From: Pedosphaera sp.
GTDB lineage: Bacteria > Verrucomicrobiota > Verrucomicrobiia > Limisphaerales > Pedosphaeraceae
Direction of reading: 5' to 3'
Length of the DNA: 33,909 bases
Assembly (NCBI GenBank): GCA_028293285.1
Contig: JAQGPC010000181.1
Coordinates: 1-33,909, forward strand
Of this stretch, positions 1-8,393 are shown piece by piece. The number at the start of each line of letters is the position of its first letter. Within the stretch, counting starts at the first letter, position 1. The notes under the pieces were generated by a model. That model made no database searches. It was given only the letters and a program-made list of their open reading frames with translations, and was not told the DNA's origin. Made by a program: the position numbers and the translations under genes.

Positions 1-705
1 ACTCACACCCACTCGTACCAGCTCGTACTAGCTCACCCTTGCTTGCACCTCCCGTGTCTATTCCCTTGTCTCCGCTGACCTCCGACTTCTGCCCGCCGTC
101 CTCCGACCCGCTGGCTCTCGACTCTGGACCCTCGTCCCTCGACTGCATTTGGCTTTCCCCGCTATCCTCCATCTTCAATCCTCCATCCTCTGCTTCCGCC
201 TTCTTCCGACTCCGCAACAATGCCTTGAACAACTCAAACGCACTAGGCTGTTCACTTTGCTTCTTCTCCTGCTGGTAGGCCAGAAACTCCCTTCTACTCT
301 TGGTCAACCGGCACAAGGAATTGATCAGCCGTAGATACATCTCCGGCTTTTCCGCCAGTTTCTCCTGCAAGGCATTCACATCCAACTTGTTGAGCACCTC
401 AAAGCACTGAATGGCCGCCACTTTCAGACTGGCCTCCTGAAACGTGTCCCCATCCAGTTCAAAGTTAAAGCGGCGCACATAATCCATCCGTTCATTCAAC
501 TCCTCCAGGCGCTGGATGTCTCTCAGCCAATCCTGGTAGCCGCCCTTGTACCAACTGGAGATATGCCCCTTGTTGAACCCGGATACCCTTCCTCCGCCAG
601 CCAGAGGCAGATTTCGCTGTAAGGCAGGCCATTTTCCAGTTCCAGATTGAGATCTTCCCGCAGCTCTCTGGGTAAGCGGGCAATCAAGCCAGTGCGTCGT
701 GCCAT
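1..705 (-). pseudogene. Frameshifted HTH-like protein (Mu Gp27/DUF3486-like), 3' end beyond the window
   Basis: The reading frame starts at ATG 705 (MARRTGLIARLP...) after an AAGGAA element about 13 nt upstream. It runs to a conserved-looking GYPG near 580 and then needs one extra base, around the CCCGG at 578-582, to continue as FNKGHISSWYKGGYQDWL. The shifted frame stays open to base 1. The second part is helical (DIQRLEELNERMDYVRRF..., VAAIQCFEVLNKLDVNALQEKL). It ends in a low-complexity charged tail rich in E, D, G, S and Q. The N-terminus resembles the small DNA-binding Gp27/DUF3486 phage-type proteins; that assignment is from motif memory and is weak. Without the shift the product stops after about 60 residues, so the gene is broken or the sequence has a base error. 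Both halves keep coherent protein sense, which supports a recent or artefactual shift. Confidence 0.6.
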
Positions 706-1072
706 AAAGAGAGTGGTTTCCTTTCGATTGAAGTGAGTGGTTGGTTGGGAATGGTGGTGGATAAAAGCAGGCCTTTGCAGTCCCGGGGTAACCCGGAACC
801 GCAAAGCTGTTACAGCTCTAAAAAGAACACCGGCCTGTTCCGGGCCGCCTGAACCATCTGGTTCATAAACGCACAATAACACATGTTATACTCTCGTCAA
901 CAGTTTTTGTGAAAAATATAAAATCGTAACCCCCCTTTTTCAGCTCAACCCTCGCGTGGCTGCGCTGATGACAGCGCGGCTGACCTCGCCCCGTTCGGAG
1001 TTCAAGCTTCAGCTTGGCCTTCGCTATTCCAACCATAAACTGCAAACTTGCCCACCGCCACCCCACCCTTCC
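706..1072. other. Gene-free leader region with short hairpins
   Basis: No convincing gene was found here. Two inverted repeats are visible: CGGCC/GGCCG at 831-835 and 843-847, and a near-palindrome TGAACCA-TC-TGGTTCA at 850-865. They lie 125-160 nt upstream of the minus-strand gene that starts at 705, so they could be a leader or operator, or just dispersed repeat debris. Open frames across this stretch have no start signal or domain sense. Confidence 0.35.
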
Positions 1073-1147
1073 CCATAGCGCAGATTTTCCAATCTGCTCC
1101 TCCCGCACGCGGGACGGGACCGACATTCCCGTCGGCCAATTGCTCCC
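1073..1147. repeat. Triple-hairpin dispersed repeat, copy 1
   Basis: Three consecutive hairpins occur here: GCAGATT/AATCTGC (1080-1097, loop TTCC), TCCCGC-AC-GCGGGA (1101-1114) and CCGAC/GTCGG (1120-1135). The same series occurs at 17556-17622. The first stem differs between copies by paired changes, which suggests that the folding is what is preserved. It looks like a REP-type extragenic element. Confidence 0.75.
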
Positions 1148-1200
1148 CCTCGCCCGGCTGCATTTGCAACAACGCGGCAGGCTTGCCACCTTTCTTCCCA

Positions 1201-1309
1201 AAATCCCACTGGACGAAAAAATTACCATGCGGCAATCTCCAGCTATTGCCTTTGAGGCGCCAAATGTTTCAATACCCGAACCCCAGATTGTATGGTGATT
1301 GTTAGGCGA
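1201..1309 (+). repeat. Direct repeat A ending in GTTAGGC (cassette-boundary-like)
   Basis: This aligns without gaps to 1981-2089, exactly 780 bp away, with roughly 70% identity by eye. Two blocks are identical: TTTGAGGCGC and AATACCCGAACC (one base differs next to it). It ends in GTTAGGC at 1301-1307, which fits the GTTRRRY core consensus of integron attC sites, but no RYYYAAC partner was found. The candidate start of the next gene (1292) lies inside the repeat. Confidence 0.65.
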
Positions 1310-1918
1310 TTCCGCACGCCTTCCGAAACGAAATTGCCGCCTCTTTTGCTTTGTCTCGCGGGCATCATTTCTTTGCTGTTCATGGCGGGTTGCGTCAGCG
1401 TCCAGCGCCAGCAACCGCACAGTTCATGGCCCAAACCCGCATCCGCAAGGAATATTCGACAGTTTGAGGGAGTGTATCTTAACCACAGCCTTGATGCTGT
1501 CACTGGGGAAGCAAAAAATACGGGCTATGAGCTTTTCGACTACCTGACCGGCAGGAGCCATTCTCAGGGCGGATTTGGCAAACAGGTCGAGTTGCGGGTT
1601 GCGACGGACGGAAACTCGATGCAAGTGCGCCTATTCGATGAACAAAGCCGCCAGATTGATTCCGCCACCCTACAACGCGACACCGCTTTCGCGCTCTCCG
1701 ACGGCAAGCTGATTCTCCACGGCCCATTCTCTGGTTTAAAAGACTTGAACAGCAATTGGGGGCCAGGCGTTAAATCTCAACGTTATACCTTGTGGCTTTC
1801 CGCAACGGGCGATCTGCTCGGGATTGTATCCGAAAAGGATGTTGCGCTCCTTATGGATATCATTCCAAGCGTTGGCACCGCAAAGCAATCAATGTTCTGG
1901 CCAAAGCTCGACAAATGA
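1292..1918 (+). CDS. Putative lipoprotein of unknown function
   Basis: The product is 208 residues. A hydrophobic stretch (about residues 17-31, PPLLLCLAGIISLLF) leads into a lipobox M-A-G-C near residues 31-34, so it should be lipidated and anchored in the envelope after processing by signal peptidase II. The mature part is soluble, with alternating strand-like segments (RQFEGVYLNHS, KQVELRVATDGNSMQVRLFDEQ, RYTLWLSATGDLLGIVSEK), and no family was recognised. The ATG at 1292 has no clear ribosome-binding site and lies within a repeat; GTG 1295 or another upstream-of-lipobox start is possible. The ATG at 1382 is too late, because it would remove the signal peptide. It is flanked by two copies of the same ~110-bp repeat, as in a gene cassette. 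Confidence 0.72.
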   Translation: MVIVRRFRTPSETKLPPLLLCLAGIISLLFMAGCVSVQRQQPHSSWPKPASARNIRQFEGVYLNHSLDAVTGEAKNTGYELFDYLTGRSHSQGGFGKQVELRVATDGNSMQVRLFDEQSRQIDSATLQRDTAFALSDGKLILHGPFSGLKDLNSNWGPGVKSQRYTLWLSATGDLLGIVSEKDVALLMDIIPSVGTAKQSMFWPKLDK

Positions 1919-1980
1919 GTTTGCTGCAATCGTAAAATCAATGATTTGCTGGTATGTGGTTACTTTTTAGACAACCAAAG

Positions 1981-2089
1981 GAATCCTGCTGGACGAACCG
2001 AATCCCATGCGGCAACCTCCAACCACCGACTTTGAGGCGCCCGATGTTTCAATACCCGAACCACAGGCTGGATAGTAACTGTTAGGTAT
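1981..2089 (+). repeat. Direct repeat B ending in GTTAGGT
   Basis: Second copy of the repeat at 1201-1309. The most conserved parts are CATGCGGCAA, TTTGAGGCGC and ATGTTTCAATACCCGAACC. It ends in GTTAGGT (2081-2087), again compatible with GTTRRRY. It sits about 60 bp after the lipoprotein stop and about 50 bp before the next small gene. Confidence 0.65.
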
Positions 2090-2137
2090 CCTTGAGTCTC
2101 GCATGAATTTTATGCCGATATCAAAGACACAAAGAAA

Positions 2138-2416
2138 GTGGGAGTTGACGTGCGTGCGCTGCTTTCTTCTTGCGAATCTCTTCTCTTGTTATTTCATGTT
2201 TTCGCGCGAACAGCTTTGACCGGTCCGACACGGCAAAGCATCGTAGAAACTCTTTGGCCGTTCCCATTGTTTCTGAGCTTTCTGTTACCTTGCTTTTCAG
2301 TTGTTGTGTTCATTCAGCGACAGCGCTGGATCGGCTGGATCGGAATTCTCGTAAGCATTCTTTCAGCGCTCATTGCTTTGCTGCCAATCCTATTAAAGGA
2401 GGCTGTTTACGATTGA
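2138..2416 (+). CDS. Small three-helix membrane protein, unknown
   Basis: A 92-residue product from a GTG start at 2138. Three hydrophobic segments are visible, at about residues 13-27, 43-58 and 65-85 (the last WIGWIGILVSILSALIALLPILL), so it is probably an inner-membrane protein. No family was recognised. No strong ribosome-binding site is visible; an overlapping 37-codon frame from ATG 2104 is an alternative but looks less protein-like. It lies between a GTTAGGT-ending repeat and an attC-like sequence, so it could be cassette cargo. Confidence 0.55.
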   Translation: MGVDVRALLSSCESLLLLFHVFARTALTGPTRQSIVETLWPFPLFLSFLLPCFSVVVFIQRQRWIGWIGILVSILSALIALLPILLKEAVYD

Positions 2417-2423
2417 AGACGAT

Positions 2424-2534
2424 GTTTAACCAGTCGCCAGAGCCAACGCGAGCGAGCCGTTTTGGTTTGCCGGGAAGTCGCGGGTTATCTTGTGTTGTCC
2501 GGCTGCGGGACTCCGCTTTCATCCATCAGTTATT
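2424..2534 (+). repeat. attC-like sequence (left half preserved, right core degenerate)
   Basis: It begins with GTTTAAC (2424-2430), which matches the RYYYAAC inverse-core consensus, followed by CAGTCGCCAGAGCCAACG, typical of the left arm of a hairpin-forming recombination site. An outer TAACC/GGTTA pair and an imperfect GCCAAC/GTTTGC pair can form. The right end near 2529 reads GTTATTA and does not fit GTTRRRY, so the site is degenerate or only attC-like. It follows the small membrane gene directly, where an attC would sit. Confidence 0.35.
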
Positions 2535-2553
2535 ATGAGCGCCACGGCCACAT

Positions 2554-2838
2554 TTGAATTGCGAAGCGATGTTTCCGAGGGAGAAATTCTCAACCGATTG
2601 CAAGGTGGCCCACGTGTGGGGATGCGTGGACGGCAAGCCAGGCAAAATCATTAATGTGTACCAACCCGCAGGCAAGATGGAGGAGTTCTTTCGCGAGATA
2701 GGCAAGCCCTTTAAAGACCTGATAACGGTGGAGCAGTTGGTCGACAAGACTTACACCGAGGAACAGGTAAAGTCGTTGCATCGGTTGTTCGACGCCCACG
2801 AAATGGATCTTCTCGGCCCGCCGCCCGGTTTTGAATGA
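2554..2838 (+). pseudogene. C-terminal fragment of a small cupin-domain protein
   Basis: The open frame encodes 94 residues. From about residue 17 it reads like the last half of a single-domain cupin: HVWGCVDGKPGKIINVYQPAG, then MEEFFREIGKP and a helical tail ending LLGPPPG. The metal-binding first cupin motif and the N-terminal strands are absent. The first ~16 codons do not look like cupin sequence, so the fragment was probably fused to unrelated DNA. An overlapping +1 frame from ATG 2535 is open for only 39 codons. It ends 8 bp from the convergent permease gene. It is probably non-functional, but translation from ATG 2554 cannot be excluded. Confidence 0.6.
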
Positions 2839-2846
2839 GCAAACGG

Positions 2847-4130
2847 TTACTCGTACCGCAATGAATCAATCGGATCCAAGTTCGCAGCTTTGTAGGCGGG
2901 ATAAGTTCCAAAAACAATTCCCACTATTGAGCAAATAACGAGGCCAATCACCGCCCAGTCGAAAGGGATGACCGGCGATAAATTGAGAGCATAGGCGGCG
3001 GCATTCCCTCCTGCAATCCCGAGCAGGATGCCAATCACCCCGCCGACTTCGCAGAGCACAATGGCTTCCATGATAAATTGCGTCATGATGTTCCGCTTCT
3101 TGGCTCCGATGGCGCGGCGAATGCCAATCTCGCGCGTCCGTTCAGTCACCGAGACGAGCATGATGTTCATGATGCCAATGCCGGCGGCAATCAACGCAAT
3201 GGAACTGATGGCACTCACTCCCATCCGCACAGCAAAAGTAAATGTATTGATCTGCGCGAGGATGGAATCATTGGAAAAAATTTCAAAATCATCTTCCTTG
3301 CCCGGTTCGACTTTACGAATGGTGCGCAAAATGCCCCGCACTTGTTCGACAGTGTCGTCATAACTGGTCGCGTCGGGCGCTTGCACCAGGATGCTGAGGG
3401 TTTGATAGCGGGCAGCGTAACGATTCAATCCGGTCGTGAGCGGAATGATGGCAAAGTTATCCTGGTTGCCGCCCGACATCCCTCCTTTGGGTTCCAACAC
3501 GCCCACGACGGTATAATTGATTCCGTTAAATTTAATCCGTTCATTGATCGGCGAACCGACCGGGAATAGATCCTTGGCGAGGCTCCCGCCTAATACGCAA
3601 ACGTCATGCGCGCCTTCAACGTCGGCGTCCTGCAAAATACGTCCATCTTGCAAAATCCAGTTTTGCGCCGGAAAACTGCCGGGCGTTTCTCCGAAGAGAG
3701 CAACGTTCGGCGGTGCGTTGGCAAAACGCGAACGCATTTCTCCAGAAGGAAATTGGAATTCCAGGCCAACATAACGCGCCAGCGTCGCGCGATTCTTTAC
3801 CTGAAGTCCCTGTTGCAAGGTTATGTCTTTGCGCCGCCAGAATTTTTCATATCCCTCACGGCCGCCGAAAAAGATTGCAGGCCGGTTCTGGACGATAAAA
3901 GTCTGGCCGCCCAATTGGCCCATCTCGCTTTCAATGTGCGACTGCATCGCGCGCATCGTGGTCATGACCACGATGATGGAAAATACTCCCACCAGTATGC
4001 CCAATAACGTCAGTGCGGAACGCAACTTGTGCGCTGCCAGCGAACTCATGGCCATGCGCAAACTTTCCGCCGACTCGGCGAGCAAGATGCTCCAGAAACG
4101 GAAGCGCGATGGTTTGGTTTGTGGGTTCAT
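2847..4130 (-). CDS. MacB/FtsX-type ABC transporter permease (second of two)
   Basis: The product is 427 residues with the standard MacB-permease layout. It has a cytoplasmic N-terminus, TM1 at about 38-60 (RSALTLLGILVGVFSIIVVM), a large periplasmic MacB_PCD domain (about 65-300), then an FtsX domain with three TM helices (about 305-420). The coupling-region motif [20 protein letters not shown] is intact, followed by RRAIGAKKR. It starts at ATG 4130, 5 nt after the stop of the first permease. It probably pairs with that permease as a heterodimer driven by the ATPase at 5362-6051. The substrate is unknown; relatives export peptides, macrolides or lipoproteins. It is the last gene of a four-gene operon and ends 8 bp from the convergent cupin remnant. 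Confidence 0.93.
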   Translation of the reverse strand: MNPQTKPSRFRFWSILLAESAESLRMAMSSLAAHKLRSALTLLGILVGVFSIIVVMTTMRAMQSHIESEMGQLGGQTFIVQNRPAIFFGGREGYEKFWRRKDITLQQGLQVKNRATLARYVGLEFQFPSGEMRSRFANAPPNVALFGETPGSFPAQNWILQDGRILQDADVEGAHDVCVLGGSLAKDLFPVGSPINERIKFNGINYTVVGVLEPKGGMSGGNQDNFAIIPLTTGLNRYAARYQTLSILVQAPDATSYDDTVEQVRGILRTIRKVEPGKEDDFEIFSNDSILAQINTFTFAVRMGVSAISSIALIAAGIGIMNIMLVSVTERTREIGIRRAIGAKKRNIMTQFIMEAIVLCEVGGVIGILLGIAGGNAAAYALNLSPVIPFDWAVIGLVICSIVGIVFGTYPAYKAANLDPIDSLRYE

Positions 4131-4135
4131 CGCGT

Positions 4136-5365
4136 TTATTCGTTACGCAAAGCTTCCACCGGATCCATCCGTGCCGCACGCCACGCAGGAAGAAAACCGG
4201 AAATTAATCCCGTTAATAACGACACCAAAATCGCCAGCCCCATTACGGACAGTGACATGCTTACCGGCAGCCACACCGCCAGCACCAGCGTGCATACATA
4301 AGTGATCGCCAATCCCACCAATCCCCCCAGCAAACAAATGGTCGCCGCTTCAATCAAAAATTGCATGAGGATGGTTCTTCGTTTAGCTCCGATGGCTTTG
4401 CGCACGCCAATTTCCCGCGTCCGTTCCGCCACGGAAACGAACATGATATTCATGATGCCGATGCCCCCCACGAATAGCGAAAGCCCGGTGATCAGCAATC
4501 CCACGGCGGCAATCGTTCCCGCGACCTTGTTATACATGGTAAGAAATTGCTCCTGTTGGTTGATGGCAAAATCATCTTCATCGCCCGGTGCCAGCCTCCG
4601 GATTTTGCGCATCACCCCGCGCAATTCCTCCTTGGTTTCCTCCAACTGATCGAGGCGAAGAGCTTTCACCTGAATTTGAAAATCCGGATTGCGCCAGTAC
4701 CCAATCAACAACTGCTGGATGGGAATGATCACTTGATTGTCCAGGCTTTTGAGCCCCAGGAAACTTCCCTGCTTGTCCAACACCCCGATGATCTCCAGCG
4801 AGCGCGGGCCAACCTTGATCTGCTTGCCGAGCGGCGATTCATTTGCAAACAGATTGGTCGCCACATCCAGTCCAATGATGCATACCGGTCGCCCACCATC
4901 CGCTTCCGCCTGCGTCATGAACCGTCCTTGGCCAACTGTAAAACTGCTGGTCGTTAAAAATTGTTCAGTCGAACCCAGAATGGTAACGCCGCTCGCGCTC
5001 TTTTCCTTGTACTTCACCGTCTGGTTCATTCCTACCAACGGCGCGACCGCCCGTGCCAGAGTCATTTCCTTTTCCACTCGCTTGGCCTGGTTCAGCGTAA
5101 TCTCGCGGCGCTTTTGCCCTTTTCGCCATTCTGCTTCCGAATGTGCGAGCCACGCGAACCGGTTTACGTAGAGCATGTCCGCGCCCATCATTGAAATGCT
5201 TTTATGGAAGGCCTGGTCCATGCCATTAATCGCCGAGCCCATCAGTGTGACTGTGACGATGCCAATGATGATGCCGAGCGTCGTGAGGATCGAGCGCATC
5301 TTGTTGGCGCGGATGGCATCCCAGGCAATGCTTAACCCCTCCTTCAACTCGATGAAGAAGTTCAT
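4136..5365 (-). CDS. MacB/FtsX-type ABC transporter permease (first of two)
   Basis: The product is 409 residues. TM1 is at about 20-45 ([21 protein letters not shown]), followed by a periplasmic domain (about 50-280) and a C-terminal FtsX domain with three TM helices containing [21 protein letters not shown] and RKAIGAKRR. It ends in the usual [13 protein letters not shown]. The ATG at 5365 overlaps the ATPase stop (ATGA), so translational coupling is expected. It is clearly related to the second permease but diverged, which suggests an obligate heterodimer, not a fresh duplicate. Inner membrane; substrate unknown. Confidence 0.94.
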   Translation of the reverse strand: MNFFIELKEGLSIAWDAIRANKMRSILTTLGIIIGIVTVTLMGSAINGMDQAFHKSISMMGADMLYVNRFAWLAHSEAEWRKGQKRREITLNQAKRVEKEMTLARAVAPLVGMNQTVKYKEKSASGVTILGSTEQFLTTSSFTVGQGRFMTQAEADGGRPVCIIGLDVATNLFANESPLGKQIKVGPRSLEIIGVLDKQGSFLGLKSLDNQVIIPIQQLLIGYWRNPDFQIQVKALRLDQLEETKEELRGVMRKIRRLAPGDEDDFAINQQEQFLTMYNKVAGTIAAVGLLITGLSLFVGGIGIMNIMFVSVAERTREIGVRKAIGAKRRTILMQFLIEAATICLLGGLVGLAITYVCTLVLAVWLPVSMSLSVMGLAILVSLLTGLISGFLPAWRAARMDPVEALRNE

Positions 5366-6051
5366 GCCTTGCTCACCGGCTCATCACTGGCAATGAGTCC
5401 ATCACGAATGCGAATAATCCGCCGCGCATGTTTGGCCACATCTTCTTCGTGAGTCACGACAAAGATTGTATTCCCCTTGCGCGACAACGCTTCCAACAAG
5501 GCCATGATCTCCTCGCCTGTTTTGGAATCGAGATTACCCGTCGGTTCATCTGCGAGAATGATGGACGGGCTGTTCACCAGTGCCCGCGCAATCGCCACAC
5601 GTTGACGTTGCCCGCCGGACATCTCATTCGGCTTATGATGAATGCGATCACCCAACCCCACGCTGGTAAGCGCTTCGAGCGCTACTTGTTTCCGCTCATC
5701 TGCATCCATGCCTGAATAAATCAGCGGCAATTCAACATTACGCAACGCATTCGAACGCGGCAGCAGATTAAATGTTTGGAAAACGAACCCGATTTCTCGA
5801 TTACGAATCTCCGCCAATTGGTTGTCATCCATTTCACTGACATTCGTCCCGTTGAGTTCATAAAGTCCGGAAGTTGGTGTATCCAGACAACCGAGTAAAT
5901 TCATCAGCGTCGATTTACCGGAACCGGAAGGCCCCATGATGGCCGCATACTCGCCGCGTTGGATTTCCAACGAAACATCGCGCAGCGCATGGATGGTTTC
6001 CGTCCCCATCTGGTAACGACGCGAAATATTTTGGAGGCGAATCAAGCTCAC
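5362..6051 (-). CDS. ABC transporter ATP-binding protein, MacB/LolD type
   Basis: The product is 229 residues, normal for a stand-alone MacB/LolD-like ATPase. Motifs: Walker [10 protein letters not shown] (40-48), Q-loop Q92, signature MSGGQ (144-148) followed by [10 protein letters not shown], Walker B IILADE (164-169), H-loop H201. It powers the two FtsX-type permeases that follow. The start is GTG at 6051, 3 nt after the stop of the membrane-fusion gene; the end overlaps the next start by 4 nt. Unlike E. coli MacB, the ATPase and permease are separate polypeptides. Confidence 0.95.
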   Translation of the reverse strand: MSLIRLQNISRRYQMGTETIHALRDVSLEIQRGEYAAIMGPSGSGKSTLMNLLGCLDTPTSGLYELNGTNVSEMDDNQLAEIRNREIGFVFQTFNLLPRSNALRNVELPLIYSGMDADERKQVALEALTSVGLGDRIHHKPNEMSGGQRQRVAIARALVNSPSIILADEPTGNLDSKTGEEIMALLEALSRKGNTIFVVTHEEDVAKHARRIIRIRDGLIASDEPVSKA

Positions 6052-6054
6052 AGG

Positions 6055-7398
6055 TTACTTCTTATCGTCTTTGTCCGATCCCGCGACGTGACTACCCACG
6101 ATAATCTTTTTTCCGTCCTCCAACTCACGATTAATGGCTTTATATCCACCGGAGATAACTTCCTTCCCCTCTTCGAGCCCCTCAGTGATTTCGGTGTAAT
6201 TATCATCACTGATGCCGCGCTTGACCGGCACCATTTTCGTCCGCTCTCCATCAACCAGGAAAACCACTTCAATTGGTTTGGCCGGTTCACCCGGCTTCTT
6301 CTTGTCTGCTGACTTCACTTCATTTGTATCTGTGCCGCTCGATGGCGTCGGTCCAGCCAATTGAACAACATTCGTTTTACCCTGCGTGGAAGTTTCCTTC
6401 GGCAAACGCGTGGTGACACTTTGAATCGGCACCGTCAATACGTTTGTGCGATAACGGGTTTCAATCTCCGCCGTCACCGACATGCCCGGCCGGAACGATT
6501 CCTTTTCAGCGATGCGAATCTTGACCTGGAACTTGGTGGCATCCTGCGAAGCGCTGCTGGTATTGCCAGTGCTGGAATTATTGGAGGAATTGGCAATCTC
6601 CGTAACCGTGCCCTTGAACTTCCGGTTCTTGAATGAATCCACTTCCAACCGCGCCGTCTGGCCAACACTAATCAAAATCACGTCGATCTCTCCAATATCC
6701 ACGCGCGTCTCCATTTCATTCAAATCCGAGACAGTCATGATCTCTGTTCCCGCCATCATCGCCGTCCCGACCACCCGCTCACCTAATTGCGAATTCAGCT
6801 TGGTGATCGTCCCCGTCAACGGCGAGTAGATCGTCGTCTTGGAAAGATCATCCTCCGCCTTTTGCAACGCCGCATGCGCCATCTCCACTTGTTGGGCAGA
6901 ACCGGCAAGATTGGCTTTCGCTACATCGTGAAGTGTTTTCGCTTCCAGAAATGCCGAATCCGAAATCAGCTTGGTTTTAAAAAGTTGATCGTTCCGTTTA
7001 AATTCCAATTCAGCCTTTTCCAGGTTCGCCCAGGCCGTATTGCTGCTGGCGAGCGAGTATTTAAAATTGGCTTCGGAAGAATTTCTGCTGGCGATATAAT
7101 TATCCGGTTTGATTTTGACCAGCAGGTCTCCCTTCTTCACGCATTGCCCTTCCTTGACTGGCAAATCAGTAATCTCACCACTGACCTCCGGGCTGATCTT
7201 CACCTGCACCACCGGTTGAATCTTGCCATTGGCCACCACCAATTCCGTCAGGCTGCGACGCGCAATTTTTTCCTTCTGCACAGTGATGATCGCCTCTTTC
7301 TTTGTAAAAAAAGCGGCTACTCCCAGCGCGATTACCACCAGGAAAATGAGCGAAAGTATTATCAACTTCTTCCGCTTTTTAGATTTAGGATTTGCCAT
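6055..7398 (-). CDS. MacA-like periplasmic membrane-fusion (adaptor) protein
   Basis: The product is 447 residues. A lysine-rich N-terminus precedes one TM anchor (about 11-29, KLIILSLIFLVVIALGVAAFF). It has a barrel-sandwich/biotinyl-lipoyl region split around a long alpha-hairpin (about 105-185, SSEANFKYSLASSNTAWANLEKAELE...), then beta-barrel domains. A low-complexity insert rich in S, N and T (about 275-290) and a second Thr/Lys/Pro-rich linker (about 345-375) are longer than in E. coli MacA. The start ATG 7398 has a good ribosome-binding site (AAGGA about 6 nt upstream). As first gene of the operon it would link the ABC permeases to an outer-membrane exit duct. No TolC-like gene is in the window. 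Confidence 0.93.
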   Translation of the reverse strand: MANPKSKKRKKLIILSLIFLVVIALGVAAFFTKKEAIITVQKEKIARRSLTELVVANGKIQPVVQVKISPEVSGEITDLPVKEGQCVKKGDLLVKIKPDNYIASRNSSEANFKYSLASSNTAWANLEKAELEFKRNDQLFKTKLISDSAFLEAKTLHDVAKANLAGSAQQVEMAHAALQKAEDDLSKTTIYSPLTGTITKLNSQLGERVVGTAMMAGTEIMTVSDLNEMETRVDIGEIDVILISVGQTARLEVDSFKNRKFKGTVTEIANSSNNSSTGNTSSASQDATKFQVKIRIAEKESFRPGMSVTAEIETRYRTNVLTVPIQSVTTRLPKETSTQGKTNVVQLAGPTPSSGTDTNEVKSADKKKPGEPAKPIEVVFLVDGERTKMVPVKRGISDDNYTEITEGLEEGKEVISGGYKAINRELEDGKKIIVGSHVAGSDKDDKK

Positions 7399-7428
7399 TT
7401 ACGTCCTTAGACTATCAGATGCTGTTTG

Positions 7429-7448
7429 AGTTTAAATTTAATTAAACT
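7429..7448. promoter_or_regulatory. AT-rich inverted repeat upstream of the export operon
   Basis: AGTTTA/TAAACT arms surround an 8-nt AT spacer, 30-50 nt upstream of the membrane-fusion start and just after the YIP1-like gene. It could be an operator or a weak terminator for the upstream gene. No clear -35/-10 pair was identified. Confidence 0.25.
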
Positions 7449-7461
7449 GCTGGAATTCAGT

Positions 7462-8229
7462 TTATCTCCCGCCAAACGCCAGTGCCGGCCCTAAAGTAAA
7501 AAAGCCCCAGATTCCAAATATCCATGCCGCCGCCTTCCAAAAGGGCGCTCCGCTCAATCGGGCCAAGCCCAGACTCAGTACTGCGACATACCAGAGTGAA
7601 AAAACATTCAGCCCGGAAAGCAGCAGGTGCATTTTGTTGGCTGGATCAAAATTCCGGATTAACAGGGCCGGCCCAGGTGTCATGGACACGTTCCCATAAA
7701 TCACCACCAACAACATTGCAACGATAGCGCCAAGTACACTGATCATACTGGAAAGGCCGTTGACTTGGAGAGCCTGTAAATAGGTTACCTCCCCTTTGAA
7801 TAAAAACCTGCCCAGCAACCAAATAATTGCAGCGATCAAAAATAGTAATGCTGAGCTGCCAAACACCGCCCCGCCGATGCCGATCAGTTTGAATACCGTC
7901 GGAGTCATGATTTTTTCAATCATCGCTTGGGCATTATCCGCGTCCTGTTTTTTCATTTTTCCTTGCTCGACCCTTTGCTGAATTTTCTTGTCCTCAGCGT
8001 CCTTTATTTTCTGAATCACTCCCGGCTGCGAAAAAACCACTAGCGTATAAATTATTCCTATCGATATGGAGAGGATCAGCGGAACAATCCAGTTGCTATG
8101 TTTGGGCGGCGTGGCTTTTACCTCGTCGAAGACTTCAGCCGGAGCCACAAAGATGTTTGTCAGGCGCGTAATGAGTGAACTGGATTGCGGCGGGGCCTCG
8201 TGCGATGTAAGTGGCGGCTGTTCTTCCAT
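7462..8229 (-). CDS. YIP1-family-like integral membrane protein
   Basis: From ATG 8229 (MEEQPPLTSHE...) the product is about 255 residues. A longer frame opens at 8340, but its first 37 residues look non-coding, and an AAGG lies about 15 nt before 8229. A short polar N-terminus is followed by the line SLITRLTNIFVAPAEVFDEVKATP, typical of bacterial YIP1-domain proteins. Five hydrophobic segments follow (about 48-68, 115-140, 155-180, 195-215, 225-250). A charged stretch rich in K, E, D and Q separates TM1 from TM2. The function of bacterial YIP1 proteins is poorly defined. The gene is upstream of the export operon on the same strand, but the 63-nt gap makes co-transcription uncertain. Confidence 0.8.
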   Translation of the reverse strand: MEEQPPLTSHEAPPQSSSLITRLTNIFVAPAEVFDEVKATPPKHSNWIVPLILSISIGIIYTLVVFSQPGVIQKIKDAEDKKIQQRVEQGKMKKQDADNAQAMIEKIMTPTVFKLIGIGGAVFGSSALLFLIAAIIWLLGRFLFKGEVTYLQALQVNGLSSMISVLGAIVAMLLVVIYGNVSMTPGPALLIRNFDPANKMHLLLSGLNVFSLWYVAVLSLGLARLSGAPFWKAAAWIFGIWGFFTLGPALAFGGR

Positions 8230-8393
8230 AGTTTGGTTTATACCTTGGTACGGCAGGTGTTGAATATTCAGCGACGCAATCTGCCAATTAACTGGCCGCA
8301 AATTGGAGAAATACCCGGCACTTGTCAAGGCATGTTGCATGCCTGCGCCGGTTCATTGCCGCGAAGTTTACAATGCTTGGACTGTCTCCTGAA

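Noticed and set aside
863-1420. A 185-codon minus-strand open frame overlapping the repeats and the lipoprotein start
   Set aside because: It runs through the hairpin repeat and direct repeat A and has no protein-like features.
1201-2089. The direct repeats as ends of an insertion sequence
   Set aside because: They are direct, not inverted, and the DNA between them encodes a lipoprotein, not a transposase.
2104-2217. A 37-codon frame starting ATG 2104
   Set aside because: It overlaps the more protein-like membrane gene and has no support of its own, though it cannot be excluded.
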